Assembly: GCA_902774295.1 (NCBI GenBank)
Contig: CACYHP010000002.1
Coordinates: forward strand, 1-64,000
Source: an uncultured Bacteroidia bacterium
Lineage (GTDB): Bacteria > Bacteroidota > Bacteroidia > Bacteroidales > F082
DNA length: 64,000 nucleotides
Direction: 5' to 3'
The translations under genes were made by a program, and so were the position numbers. Below are positions 15,645 to 26,119 of this stretch, piece after piece; within the stretch, counting starts at the first letter, position 1; each line of letters starts with the position of its first letter. Under the pieces are notes generated by a model. That model had not been told where the DNA came from and ran no database searches. It saw only the letters and a list, made by a program, of their open reading frames with translations.

Positions 15645-17423
15645 TTAATTTTTCAAAGGATTATATTTTCTACCAGTTCCTTCATAACCTGAATTCTTGA
15701 AGAACTCAAGGAAATTGAGTCGCAACGGATGCACAAAGGCTCCGAGGACGCACATCGCGACGTTCAAGACATGTCCAATCACCACGATGAGGATGAACCA
15801 TATCCAGTTGATACCGCCATCGCCAAGTGCCTGAACACCGATGGCATTGAACGCCTCGCCAAGCTTAGCGCCTGCCAATCCGAGAGCGTACAGACGCAGG
15901 TAACTCAGCACGTCACCAAGAAGACCGGTAACCATCTGATAGGTATCCCAAAGTCCAACACCCATGTTCACCAACGGATTGCGATGTATGTTGTTCAAGA
16001 AGAAGATACCCAGCGCCGACAGGATTCCAATTATTATTATGACCCATGTCGCCACTGTGGTCTCCATCACTCCGATGAGAGCAAGACCTCCGACTATGAC
16101 ACCGCCAACAATGAGCAGCGTCCAGCCCCAAGTCCCCAAGGAGTTGGCAAAGCCATTGACTCTTGTCGCCTGATATGTCTTAACAACCATTGCCAAACAG
16201 ATATGCACAATACCGACCAAAATAGCCAGCACCATAGTGCCATCAAAGCCTGCAATCTCAGTAGGAACCATGCATTTCTTCACCGCTTCCGGGATGATGC
16301 TCCATGTGAGCATATCCGTCGAGAAGAACGTGTGGAACAGCAATCCTATGATTGTCGTTGCGATGCCCAATACCATGCCGAGTTTCGCGATATCAGGCAT
16401 CATCTTCTTCAGCAAGATGCTGGCGCCGATGAGCACCAAGCCGTAACCGGCGTCGCCCATACAGAACGCAAAGAACAGCATGAAGAAAATCGAGATGAAC
16501 ACCGTCGGGTCGAACTCGTTGTATTTCGGACGACCGTACATGTCTGTCAACAACTCGAACATCGACACGTACTTGTTGTTTTTCAACTTGATCGGAGGAT
16601 TATCATTGACTTTCGCCTTGTCGACAAGGTAAAGCACCTCTTCCCTATCAAGCATTTCCTTAACTTCAGCCTCTTTTTCAGCCGGAGCGAAGCCTTCAAG
16701 CACTGTGATATAATCCTCAGCAGCCTTCGTTCCCGAGATATGAGCCAGGTGCAAATCGAGTTTCGACATCGTCTTGTCGAGTTCCTTCTGAAGGTCTTTC
16801 TCATGACATTTCAACTCTGCCAGATGACGATATTTCTTCTCGATTTCATATTGCAAATCATTTATTTTCTTTTCGATATCAGTGCAATCGCTGTCAGGAG
16901 CCGGCAATTCCTTCAACGGAAAATCGTAGTTTTTATCATCGGAAACGACCACGAAAAACGTCGATGTGCCATCGTTTGAGATCTCGCTCAAAGCGTAGTT
17001 TTCAGTCCAAGCAGGATCCATAGCGGAGGTTTTTGCCTTGTAAAAATGCAGTTTCAGACCGCATTCCTGAAGCTTCTCGAGGTTTTTGACGTCGAACTTA
17101 CCCCAAGGCATACGCTCCTCCATATCCCTATGAAGCTGAGACAGTTGCGATTCCATAGCATCCTTCTCGTTAACGGTGTTGATGACGTCCTCAGCAAGGT
17201 CGCCGTAGGTCTTGTCTGCGAATTCCGCAGGTGTCACATCCTTCAGCAATGACAGGGCTTTACGGTAATTTCCCGCCTTCGATGACAATGTCTCCGACAT
17301 CTCATCGACTGGTTTTGTTGAGCGGGTGATATCCATCACACCCACACCTTGCAGTTTCTTGAGAAACTCTTCCACATCGCCACTCAGAAGGATGAAATTA
17401 TATTTCGTCATTTCAGTTACCAT
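15645..17423 (-). CDS. ntpI: V-type ATP synthase subunit I (a-type stator)
   Basis: The membrane stator that forms the ion half-channels against the K ring; 592 residues from ATG 17423. The N-terminal half is cytoplasmic with two coiled-coil arms (for example KKINDLQYEIEKKYRHLAEL). The C-terminal half has about seven membrane helices, including GDAGYGLVLI and the conserved SYLRLYALGLAGAKLGEAFN helix with the essential arginine (YLRL). Family members start M-I/V-x-x-M-x-K, so ATG 17423 (MVTEMTKYNF) fits best; it overlaps the end of subunit D by 11 bp. An ATG at 17411 is the alternative. Confidence 0.93.
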   Translation of the reverse strand: MVTEMTKYNFILLSGDVEEFLKKLQGVGVMDITRSTKPVDEMSETLSSKAGNYRKALSLLKDVTPAEFADKTYGDLAEDVINTVNEKDAMESQLSQLHRDMEERMPWGKFDVKNLEKLQECGLKLHFYKAKTSAMDPAWTENYALSEISNDGTSTFFVVVSDDKNYDFPLKELPAPDSDCTDIEKKINDLQYEIEKKYRHLAELKCHEKDLQKELDKTMSKLDLHLAHISGTKAAEDYITVLEGFAPAEKEAEVKEMLDREEVLYLVDKAKVNDNPPIKLKNNKYVSMFELLTDMYGRPKYNEFDPTVFISIFFMLFFAFCMGDAGYGLVLIGASILLKKMMPDIAKLGMVLGIATTIIGLLFHTFFSTDMLTWSIIPEAVKKCMVPTEIAGFDGTMVLAILVGIVHICLAMVVKTYQATRVNGFANSLGTWGWTLLIVGGVIVGGLALIGVMETTVATWVIIIIGILSALGIFFLNNIHRNPLVNMGVGLWDTYQMVTGLLGDVLSYLRLYALGLAGAKLGEAFNAIGVQALGDGGINWIWFILIVVIGHVLNVAMCVLGAFVHPLRLNFLEFFKNSGYEGTGRKYNPLKN

Positions 17424-18024
17424 ACTCTGCCTCCTCCTCAAGGACGTGTTTGTTTTTGATGATTTTCTGGGAAGCCTTATCGAGGTTCTCCGCGTCTTCC
17501 ATGTATCGCTTAATCTTTCTGATGGCTTCGTTATAGCCAGGTATCTGCACCTTTTCGTAAAGGTTAACTTTCTGTGTGGTCTTCTTACGCTGATAGTCGA
17601 GCACGCGGCTCACCTCAACATAGACCTCTGACTCGATGCCAAGCTGTGCGAGGTTTTTCAGTATCTGGACGCCGTCGGCATACCACATCGGCTTGGTGAA
17701 GAGGTTGATGTCTTTCACATCATAAAGCACCTCTTCCAGTGCCGGCACCGGCACGCCCGCCACCTTCACCGTCTTCAGTTTGACATCGGTCACAGATATC
17801 AGTCCTGGCTCAAATTCATTCCAAAGCCGGACCATATACTCATAAGATTTGAGTTCGGTCTCTAACTGTGCGACAAGGCTCTCCGAACGTTTCTTAGCTT
17901 TCTTCACCTCAAGGCGTAACGCGCTCTCTTTGCTTTTCAGCGTAGGCAAAGCGCGTGTACGAGTCTTGAGCTGCTTGTTCATCTCGTTCAGCGAAGTCTT
18001 GTTATATTGGAATTTAATCGCCAT
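17413..18024 (-). CDS. ntpD: V-type ATP synthase subunit D (central stalk)
   Basis: Central rotor shaft of the V1 part, 203 residues. The N- and C-terminal ends form the predicted long antiparallel coiled coil (YNKTSLNEMNKQLKTRTRALPTLKSKESALRLEVKKAK and ...ENLDKASQKIIKNKHVLEEE). It lies between subunits B and I in the operon. The 35 bp gap to the B gene is made of a TTATTGGTTATTG duplication. Confidence 0.92.
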   Translation of the reverse strand: MAIKFQYNKTSLNEMNKQLKTRTRALPTLKSKESALRLEVKKAKKRSESLVAQLETELKSYEYMVRLWNEFEPGLISVTDVKLKTVKVAGVPVPALEEVLYDVKDINLFTKPMWYADGVQILKNLAQLGIESEVYVEVSRVLDYQRKKTTQKVNLYEKVQIPGYNEAIRKIKRYMEDAENLDKASQKIIKNKHVLEEEAEYGN

Positions 18025-18025
18025 A

Positions 18026-18056
18026 ATGTTTATTGGTTATTGTTTATTGGTTATTG
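18026..18056. repeat. TTTATTGGTTATTG duplication in ntpB-ntpD gap
   Basis: Two direct copies of a 14 bp unit fill the intercistronic gap. They resemble the repeat at 10527-10554. No structure or promoter is apparent. Confidence 0.6.
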
Positions 18057-18059
18057 AAA

Positions 18060-19385
18060 TTAGGCTTCGCCTTTCCAATATTTTTCGATAAGTTTTTCCT
18101 TCAGACCTGTCTCGGCCTTGGTGAAATACTTGCCAAACAACTCCCAGGCGGTGTCGAGCATCTCGGTAATCGGGATGTTGACGTCGATGGCGAGAAGTCT
18201 GGTAGCGTATTCCTTAGCGTAGTCGAGGCAGCGGAGGTCGTAGTCGCTCAAATCGAAACCGTTTTCCAACTTTGTCCTGGCGTTAGAGGCATCGGCATAG
18301 AGACGGACTGAAGTGTTCATCACGGCGCTGTGGTCTTCGCGGGTCTTCTTGTTCTGCACATGCTGTTTCAGACGTGACAGCGAGCGGAACGGGTCGACGA
18401 TGACCTTACCGGAATCGGCGTCAGCACGGAGGAAGAGCTGTCCCTCAGTGATGTAACCGGTGTTATCCGGGATGGCGTGTGTGATATCGCCGTCGTTCAA
18501 CGTCGTCACAGCGATGATGGTGATGGAGCCGCCATCAGGAAGCTGCACCGCCTTCTCGTAGATCTTCGCCAAGTCTGAATATAGAGAACCAGGCATTGAG
18601 TCCTTCGAAGGGATCTGGTCCATACGGTTCGACACGATACTCAAAGCGTCGGCATACAGCGTCATATCTGTAAGAAGCACAAGCACTTTCTCGTTTTTAT
18701 CGACAGCGAAATACTCAGCGGCTGTCAGTGCCATGTCAGGAATCAAAAGACGCTCGACAGGTGGCTGGTCGGTGGTATTTACAAAGCTGATAATCTTATG
18801 CAAAGCGCCAGCGCTCTCAAATTCATTCTTAAAGAACAGATAATCGTCGTTGGTCAAGCCCATGCCGCCGAGGATGATCTTATCGACATCGGCACGCAGA
18901 GCCACCATGCTCATCACCTTGTTGTATGGCTGGTCAGGGTCAGCGAAGAAAGGAATCTTCTGGCCTGAGACCAAAGTATTGTTCAAGTCGATGCCGGCGA
19001 TACCCGTTGGAATCAGCTCCGATGGCATGCGACGTTTGTAAGGGTTCACTGATGGACCGCCGATCTGGCGTTTCTCACCTTCCACTACCGGACCGCCGTC
19101 GATAGGCTCGCCGTAAGCGTTGAAGAAACGTCCCGCGAGGTCATCACTCACGTTGAGTGTCGGTGGCTCGCCAAAGAAGGTGACTTCAGCATTGGTAGGG
19201 ATGTCTTCAGTGCCGCCGAACACCTGCAAGGTGACGGCTTTATCTTTAATCTTCACCACCTGTGCCAGACGACCTGCCACAACAGCCATCTCATCGTTGC
19301 TAACACCTTGAGCCTCAAGGGTTACTGTAGCCTTGGTGATAGCTGTCAGCTTAGTATATATGCGTTGAAAAGCTTTCTCACTCAT
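18060..19385 (-). CDS. ntpB: V-type ATP synthase subunit B
   Basis: Non-catalytic nucleotide-binding-fold subunit that alternates with A in the V1 hexamer, 441 residues. It lacks a functional Walker A lysine motif, as expected; the region reads SGQKIPFFADPDQPYN. Typical B blocks are GRFFNAYGEPIDGGP, LIPTGIAGIDLNNTLVSGQK, SRMD-like SIVSNRMDQIPSKDSMPGSLYSDLA and GYITEGQLFLRADADSG. The start overlaps the A stop by 8 bp, indicating translational coupling. Confidence 0.95.
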   Translation of the reverse strand: MSEKAFQRIYTKLTAITKATVTLEAQGVSNDEMAVVAGRLAQVVKIKDKAVTLQVFGGTEDIPTNAEVTFFGEPPTLNVSDDLAGRFFNAYGEPIDGGPVVEGEKRQIGGPSVNPYKRRMPSELIPTGIAGIDLNNTLVSGQKIPFFADPDQPYNKVMSMVALRADVDKIILGGMGLTNDDYLFFKNEFESAGALHKIISFVNTTDQPPVERLLIPDMALTAAEYFAVDKNEKVLVLLTDMTLYADALSIVSNRMDQIPSKDSMPGSLYSDLAKIYEKAVQLPDGGSITIIAVTTLNDGDITHAIPDNTGYITEGQLFLRADADSGKVIVDPFRSLSRLKQHVQNKKTREDHSAVMNTSVRLYADASNARTKLENGFDLSDYDLRCLDYAKEYATRLLAIDVNIPITEMLDTAWELFGKYFTKAETGLKEKLIEKYWKGEA

Positions 19386-21123
19386 GTTTAAGTTCCTCCT
19401 TTAACTGTCCAAGATAGTTTTCAAATTGCTCTGACTTATATTCCGAATAGTTCATCTGACGGCAGATATTGATCAGGTTCTTGAAGTAAGTCATGCATTC
19501 CTCGAAGTTTTCGAACTTGAAGCTGCGGTCGCAGATTTCAAGTATCAGGTCGAGCATGAATTTCTGACGATCCAACGGTGAGCAACCATCGATTTCGTCG
19601 AAAGCGTCTTGCTGTAAAATCACGAAATCAATAAGCTCTGACTTCCAATATTGCTCATGATATGACATCGGCACGCCGTCATCGCCCAAGATGTTGATTT
19701 GCTCGTAGGCGTCTTTACCTTTACGGATGATATATTTCATCTTGGTGACTTTATCGACCCATCCTTTTTCAATCTTATTGTCAAGATATTCAATAATCTC
19801 TGGATATTCGAGATATTTTGAATATGAATCGACAGGGTCGACAGCCGGATAACGTTTCTTATCGGCGCGGTTCTGTGAAAGTCCGTAGAAGCAACGTGCT
19901 GCTTTCTTTGTCGACTCAGTGACAGGCTCTTTCAAGTTACCGCCAGCAGGCGACACTGTTCCGATGAATGTGATTGAACCTGACTGACCGTTGTTAAGTT
20001 TCACGTAACCTGCTCTTGCATAGAAACTTGAGATGATTGCCGAAAGGTCGACAGGGAAGCCGTCCTGACCAGGAAGCTCTTCGAGTCGGTTACTCATCTC
20101 ACGCAATGCCTGAGCCCAACGTGATGTGGAGTCAGCGAGGAGCAACACCTTCATTCCCATGGCGCGGTAATATTCGCCGAGGGTCATGGCGGTGTACACT
20201 GAAGCCTCACGGGCAGCCACAGGCATGTTGGATGTGTTACAGATGATGATGGTACGTTCCATCAACGAACGGCCGGTGTGTTTGTCTTTCAGTTCCGGGA
20301 ACTCGGTGAATATCTCCACCACCTCATTAGCACGCTCACCGCATGCCGCCATGATGATGACGTCGGCGTCGGCTTGTTCTGCCAAAGCATGCTGAAGCAC
20401 TGTCTTGCCGCATCCGAAAGGTCCCGGGATGAAGCCCGTGCCGCCTTCCGCGATAGGATTCAGAGTGTCGATGGTACGCACACCTGTCTCCATCACTTTG
20501 AATGGACGCGGTTTCTCGACGTAGCCGCCGATAGCGACCTTCACAGGCCATTTCTGTGTCATCGTGACGTTGACATCTTCACCGTCGGCATTTGTCAAGA
20601 CTGCTATTGTATCTGTGATTTTATATTGACCGGCGTCAGCCACCTTCTTCACGGTGTAAGTGCCTTCAAATGTGAACGGCACCATGATTTTATGAGGCAG
20701 CCAGCCTTCTTTGACCTCACCCAGCCAGTCGGCGGCGATGACTTGGTCGCCAGCCTTGGCTATAGGTGTGAAGTCCCATAACTTATTCTCGTCCAATGGC
20801 TTGGTATATTCACCTCTCTTGAGGAAGACATCTTCCATGGTAGCGAGGTTGTTCTGCAAGCCGTCGAAATTACTCGAGAGCAGACCAGGTCCGAGGGTAG
20901 CCTCAAGCATATACCCCTGGAACTCCACCGGACATCCGATCGTCAGTCCGCGTGTGCTCTCATACACCTGCACCGAGGCTTTGTCCCCGTTCACCTTGAT
21001 GACCTCCGCCATCAACTTGACGCCAGCCAAGTCGATGAGACAGATCTCATTCTGTGCCACAGGTCCGTTCACCTCGACGGTGACCAGGTTGGAAATGATT
21101 CCTGTAACTTTTCCTGTTGTCAT
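19378..21123 (-). CDS. ntpA: V-type ATP synthase catalytic subunit A
   Basis: Catalytic ATP-hydrolysing subunit, 581 residues. Walker A is GPFGCGKTV (K240), followed by the family's MAACGERANEVVEI and the Walker B strand VLLLADSTSRWAQALREMS. The A-specific bulge domain (about 115-190, PIAKAGDQVIAADWLG...) distinguishes it from B and from F-type beta. It is downstream of the DUF2764 gene with a 12 bp gap and overlaps subunit B. Confidence 0.97.
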   Translation of the reverse strand: MTTGKVTGIISNLVTVEVNGPVAQNEICLIDLAGVKLMAEVIKVNGDKASVQVYESTRGLTIGCPVEFQGYMLEATLGPGLLSSNFDGLQNNLATMEDVFLKRGEYTKPLDENKLWDFTPIAKAGDQVIAADWLGEVKEGWLPHKIMVPFTFEGTYTVKKVADAGQYKITDTIAVLTNADGEDVNVTMTQKWPVKVAIGGYVEKPRPFKVMETGVRTIDTLNPIAEGGTGFIPGPFGCGKTVLQHALAEQADADVIIMAACGERANEVVEIFTEFPELKDKHTGRSLMERTIIICNTSNMPVAAREASVYTAMTLGEYYRAMGMKVLLLADSTSRWAQALREMSNRLEELPGQDGFPVDLSAIISSFYARAGYVKLNNGQSGSITFIGTVSPAGGNLKEPVTESTKKAARCFYGLSQNRADKKRYPAVDPVDSYSKYLEYPEIIEYLDNKIEKGWVDKVTKMKYIIRKGKDAYEQINILGDDGVPMSYHEQYWKSELIDFVILQQDAFDEIDGCSPLDRQKFMLDLILEICDRSFKFENFEECMTYFKNLINICRQMNYSEYKSEQFENYLGQLKEELKHE

Positions 21124-21135
21124 ATTATGTAGTTT

Positions 21136-21720
21136 TTATTTTATTCCTTCAAATGTGCCTCGTACTTCTTTCACGAGTTTTCTGAACATCTCCTCGCCTT
21201 TCGCCTTATCCAGCTCAGCCCATCTTTGAACTGTCTTGGCTTTCACCAAGAATGCGAGGATTGCGTTCATGTTAAAATAGTCCATCCGTGCGATGTCGCT
21301 TGCCTTCTCCCATTTCAACTCGTCCATCTTCTGCTCACGCAAAACGAAATCGGCGTTCTCAAGGATCTCCTTTATCTGGCTCTCCTCCTCGAAATCAGCC
21401 TCGGGCATATCCACGAGATACTGACTTCCTTGTTTGTCGAGACGTTTTGCCAGATAAGCCACCTTCATGTTACGCAACCTGCCGTCGAAGTCGAAATATT
21501 CGCGGATGAAACGGTTCTTGCTCTCGGCCGCCTTAGCATAAAACTCAGCGCCAAGGGTGTTCTCATCGAAGCCCTCCTCCAGAAGCTCGACCAGTTTCTG
21601 GTCATCTTCCGAAAGAAGCTCGACAATTTGCTCCTTGACAGCTGCGTAGTCGAAAGACGTGCCTTCGTAATTCACCGCTATCTCCGGCAGACTGGCAACG
21701 ATATAAACGTAGTTATTCAT
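21136..21720 (-). CDS. DUF2764 protein of V-ATPase operon
   Basis: A 194-residue helix-rich protein with the family's start NNYVYIVASLPEI. It is always placed, as far as I know, between E and A in Bacteroidetes V-ATPase operons. This operon has no recognisable subunit C, so this protein is the natural candidate for the C (d-type) collar that links the D shaft to the K ring. The repeated long helices (NRFIREYFDFDGRLRNMKVAYLAKRL) fit that idea, but it is inference from position. It overlaps the E stop by one base (TGATG). Confidence 0.8.
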   Translation of the reverse strand: MNNYVYIVASLPEIAVNYEGTSFDYAAVKEQIVELLSEDDQKLVELLEEGFDENTLGAEFYAKAAESKNRFIREYFDFDGRLRNMKVAYLAKRLDKQGSQYLVDMPEADFEEESQIKEILENADFVLREQKMDELKWEKASDIARMDYFNMNAILAFLVKAKTVQRWAELDKAKGEEMFRKLVKEVRGTFEGIK

Positions 21721-22331
21721 CAGCCGAACAGGATTTTCTTTGTCGCAGGACGCAGATAGTTGGAAATCAGCTGGTTAAACTCCTCGTCGGTAAACTGAAG
21801 CACGTAGCCGCCGTCTTTTGGAGCCACTTTGAAGCCGCCGCCGAGTTTCTTGTTGAAGCTCACGTTGACCTCATTCTTAAACGACTTGCTGATCTCGTTT
21901 TTCACAAAAGGCTCAACTTCTTTCTTCATCGACTCAGGCAGGATGAGATCCAATGCCACAGGCGAAGCGTTGTCAGGATTGAACGCCTTTACGATATCTT
22001 TTATCAGTTCCTTGACGAAGTCGGCAGAGCTGAGATTGGCTTTCACGCCTTGCTCTGTGGCGTTCATCACCACCATCTTCTCAATCTCCTGCTTGGTGAC
22101 GGCGATGCTCTGTGTAGCAGCCATTTTCACATCGGCATTGACTTTCGTCTTAAGCTCTTCGGCTTCTTTATTCGCTTGATTTACAATACGTTCAGCCTCA
22201 GCTTTAGCGTCGTTGAGAATCTTCTCAGCCTCTTTCTTGGCGTTTTCCACGATTTCCACAGCGTCGTGATTGGCTTTTTCGACACCTTGTTCGTAGATTT
22301 TCTTTGTTAAAATATCAAGTTTGTTATCCAT
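21720..22331 (-). CDS. ntpE: V-type ATP synthase subunit E (peripheral stalk)
   Basis: Peripheral-stalk subunit, 203 residues. The N-terminal half is a long alanine- and lysine-rich coiled coil (KKEAEKILNDAKAEAERIV...KEAEELKTKV). The C-terminal globular part ends GGFKVAPKDGGYVLQFTDEEFNQLISNYLRP, matching the family. No partner G/H coiled-coil gene is seen. It begins 11 bp after gyrB on the same strand, so gyrB and the ATPase genes may share a transcript. Confidence 0.9.
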   Translation of the reverse strand: MDNKLDILTKKIYEQGVEKANHDAVEIVENAKKEAEKILNDAKAEAERIVNQANKEAEELKTKVNADVKMAATQSIAVTKQEIEKMVVMNATEQGVKANLSSADFVKELIKDIVKAFNPDNASPVALDLILPESMKKEVEPFVKNEISKSFKNEVNVSFNKKLGGGFKVAPKDGGYVLQFTDEEFNQLISNYLRPATKKILFG

Positions 22332-22342
22332 AACAATAAATT

Positions 22343-24304
<1,962 letters not shown>

Positions 24305-24344
24305 CTATATTCTATCAATTATTTACTAAATTTCTAAAACCTTG

Positions 24345-24352
24345 CAAAGTTA
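24345..24352 (-). promoter_or_regulatory. -7 element for gyrB and V-ATPase genes
   Basis: TAACTTTG on the minus strand about 50 bp before the gyrB ATG. No other -7 match was seen before the K gene, so it may drive the whole run. Confidence 0.5.
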
Positions 24353-24390
24353 AGAAATTTCTTTGAAATAGCAATGAAAAAAATGACAGA

Positions 24391-24413
24391 TTTTTAGCTT
24401 TTTTTGCTAAAAA
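24391..24413 (-). terminator. AT-rich hairpin after the barrel gene
   Basis: TTTTTAGC / GCTAAAAA stem with a 7 nt loop, just past the stop of the 24425-26119 gene. It is AT-rich, so it may be a weak terminator. Confidence 0.45.
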
Positions 24414-24424
24414 TTTCGCCTAAA

Positions 24425-26119
24425 TTAGAAACGATATTTTATACCTGCAAAAAGCTCAAATCCGAGGCTCGGATAATTGTAATAAAGCTGGTATTTGTTG
24501 TTGAAAAGATTATGAATTTCAACGAATGCCGCCAGATCTTCCTGAATCTTATAATCCGCTCCAATCTGGAAGTCAAAGGCCGGATCAAGCTGCACGGCCA
24601 CATTGTCGAAATCTTTAGCCCAGCGATTGCCCATGAGCATAACAGCAGCATTGAACTTCCATTTCTCATCGAAACGGTAATCGCTGCGCAATGTCATGGT
24701 GAACGATGGTTTATACCAAGCTTCCTGATAATCATAATAGGCAATATGGTTTCCTTCAGGAATATTGGTTTTCATCACATAATTATTTATTGACAATTCC
24801 GCTGCAACATCCAATTTCTCCATGGCTTTCCAATGTAGATCGGCAAGAACATTCACAACATTGTAGTCATTGAAAAACAAATCGAAGGCTTGCAGATGAT
24901 AAGCCGTGGCATCTTCATCGTATGTGGCATAAAAATCGGTGTCAGGGACATAGAAAACAGCGTTTTTGATATTGCGGTAACGCACTCCCAAATGTGCATC
25001 TATATTATTGGCAATCTTTGACTTAACTCCGCCTTGGAAATCAATTTTTGTAGTTTCGTATCCAAACTCGCTGAAGTTAGTGAAATTCGTTGTCACGAAT
25101 GGGTTTTCGGCGATGATATCCGCGAAAGTGTTGATTTTCGAGCGACCGCCAAACTTGGCGTAAAACTCGAGAGAGTTGTCAAGCACAAAGACGCTGCCCA
25201 AGACATCAGGATAAAAGCCCACATTGTCGCCAGTTTTAAAATCGACACGAAGACCTGCATGAACATGGTAGAAATCGCCGCTCATGGTGAAATAAGGATT
25301 CACTGCGACGAGCAGCTGACCCTGATAAACATTGTCATAATTGAGGTCCACATCGGCTGCCACTGTCTGCAACTCATTGATGTTTTTATTGTCAAACCAG
25401 TTGTCGGAATATGCCATGTGAGCGTTTCCGTTGAGCTGATGCTCAGTGGTGCCGCCCGGGATCCATGTCGCACGGTAGTCGCCACCGAACTCGGTATAAA
25501 AATCACGATAGCTCGAGCCGTTTGAGAGCCACTTCGCACCCACATTCATCGAATGGATGTTACGTCCGTTAGGGTTCATGACGTTATCATAAGCGCGAAG
25601 ATGATACATGTCATATTTGTAATCGACAAACGAGCGGAGCTGTCCTCCACGGAACTTATTGACAGCCATCACGTTGAAGGCATTGTTCATGAACGACGAC
25701 TTCTTGTAGTCTTTCTGATCGAGCCATGAGGAATAGTGTTTCACACCCACGCCGAGGCTCATGTTTCTCGAAATATCCGAATAATGACGGAACAAAAACA
25801 CCGGTGAGAGACGTGTGCCGATACCCGCTTTGAGAAAGTTATTCTTTCCCTCAACGCCGTATTCCGCCTTGTAGCTTATGGCGCTCATCGTCTCGACTTC
25901 CATGTTATATCCATAGTTGAAGTCGCGGGCGTCAGCCTTATAATTCGGGATATTGAACTCGTTGTCGGGCGTCTCTGGTGTCTTCACCAGCCTTTCCGAA
26001 CGCTTAATCTGCGGGCGATACGAGCCTTCCACTGTCACCTGCTCATTATGCGACTGTGCGTTGGCTATAAATCCGATAAATACGAATAATATGCTTAATA
26101 TCAATGATTTATTTTTCAT
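24425..26119 (-). CDS. Outer-membrane beta-barrel protein (TonB-receptor-like)
   Basis: A 564-residue secreted protein with signal peptide MKNKSLILSILFVFIGFIANA followed by a beta-strand-rich chain with alternating aromatic and polar residues. It ends in FELFAGIKYRF, the terminal aromatic expected for outer-membrane barrels. EIHNLFNNKYQLYYNYPSLG resembles the C-terminal strands of TonB-dependent receptors. No plug domain is evident, since only about 80 residues precede the barrel. It overlaps the TPR gene by 4 bp (ATGA), so the two products probably work together. The substrate is unknown. Confidence 0.75.
   Translation of the reverse strand: MKNKSLILSILFVFIGFIANAQSHNEQVTVEGSYRPQIKRSERLVKTPETPDNEFNIPNYKADARDFNYGYNMEVETMSAISYKAEYGVEGKNNFLKAGIGTRLSPVFLFRHYSDISRNMSLGVGVKHYSSWLDQKDYKKSSFMNNAFNVMAVNKFRGGQLRSFVDYKYDMYHLRAYDNVMNPNGRNIHSMNVGAKWLSNGSSYRDFYTEFGGDYRATWIPGGTTEHQLNGNAHMAYSDNWFDNKNINELQTVAADVDLNYDNVYQGQLLVAVNPYFTMSGDFYHVHAGLRVDFKTGDNVGFYPDVLGSVFVLDNSLEFYAKFGGRSKINTFADIIAENPFVTTNFTNFSEFGYETTKIDFQGGVKSKIANNIDAHLGVRYRNIKNAVFYVPDTDFYATYDEDATAYHLQAFDLFFNDYNVVNVLADLHWKAMEKLDVAAELSINNYVMKTNIPEGNHIAYYDYQEAWYKPSFTMTLRSDYRFDEKWKFNAAVMLMGNRWAKDFDNVAVQLDPAFDFQIGADYKIQEDLAAFVEIHNLFNNKYQLYYNYPSLGFELFAGIKYRF

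Noticed and set aside
15729..16979. 416-codon plus-strand frame over the V-ATPase subunit I gene
   Set aside because: His/Gln/Arg-rich composition and full overlap with a well-conserved gene mark it as a shadow.
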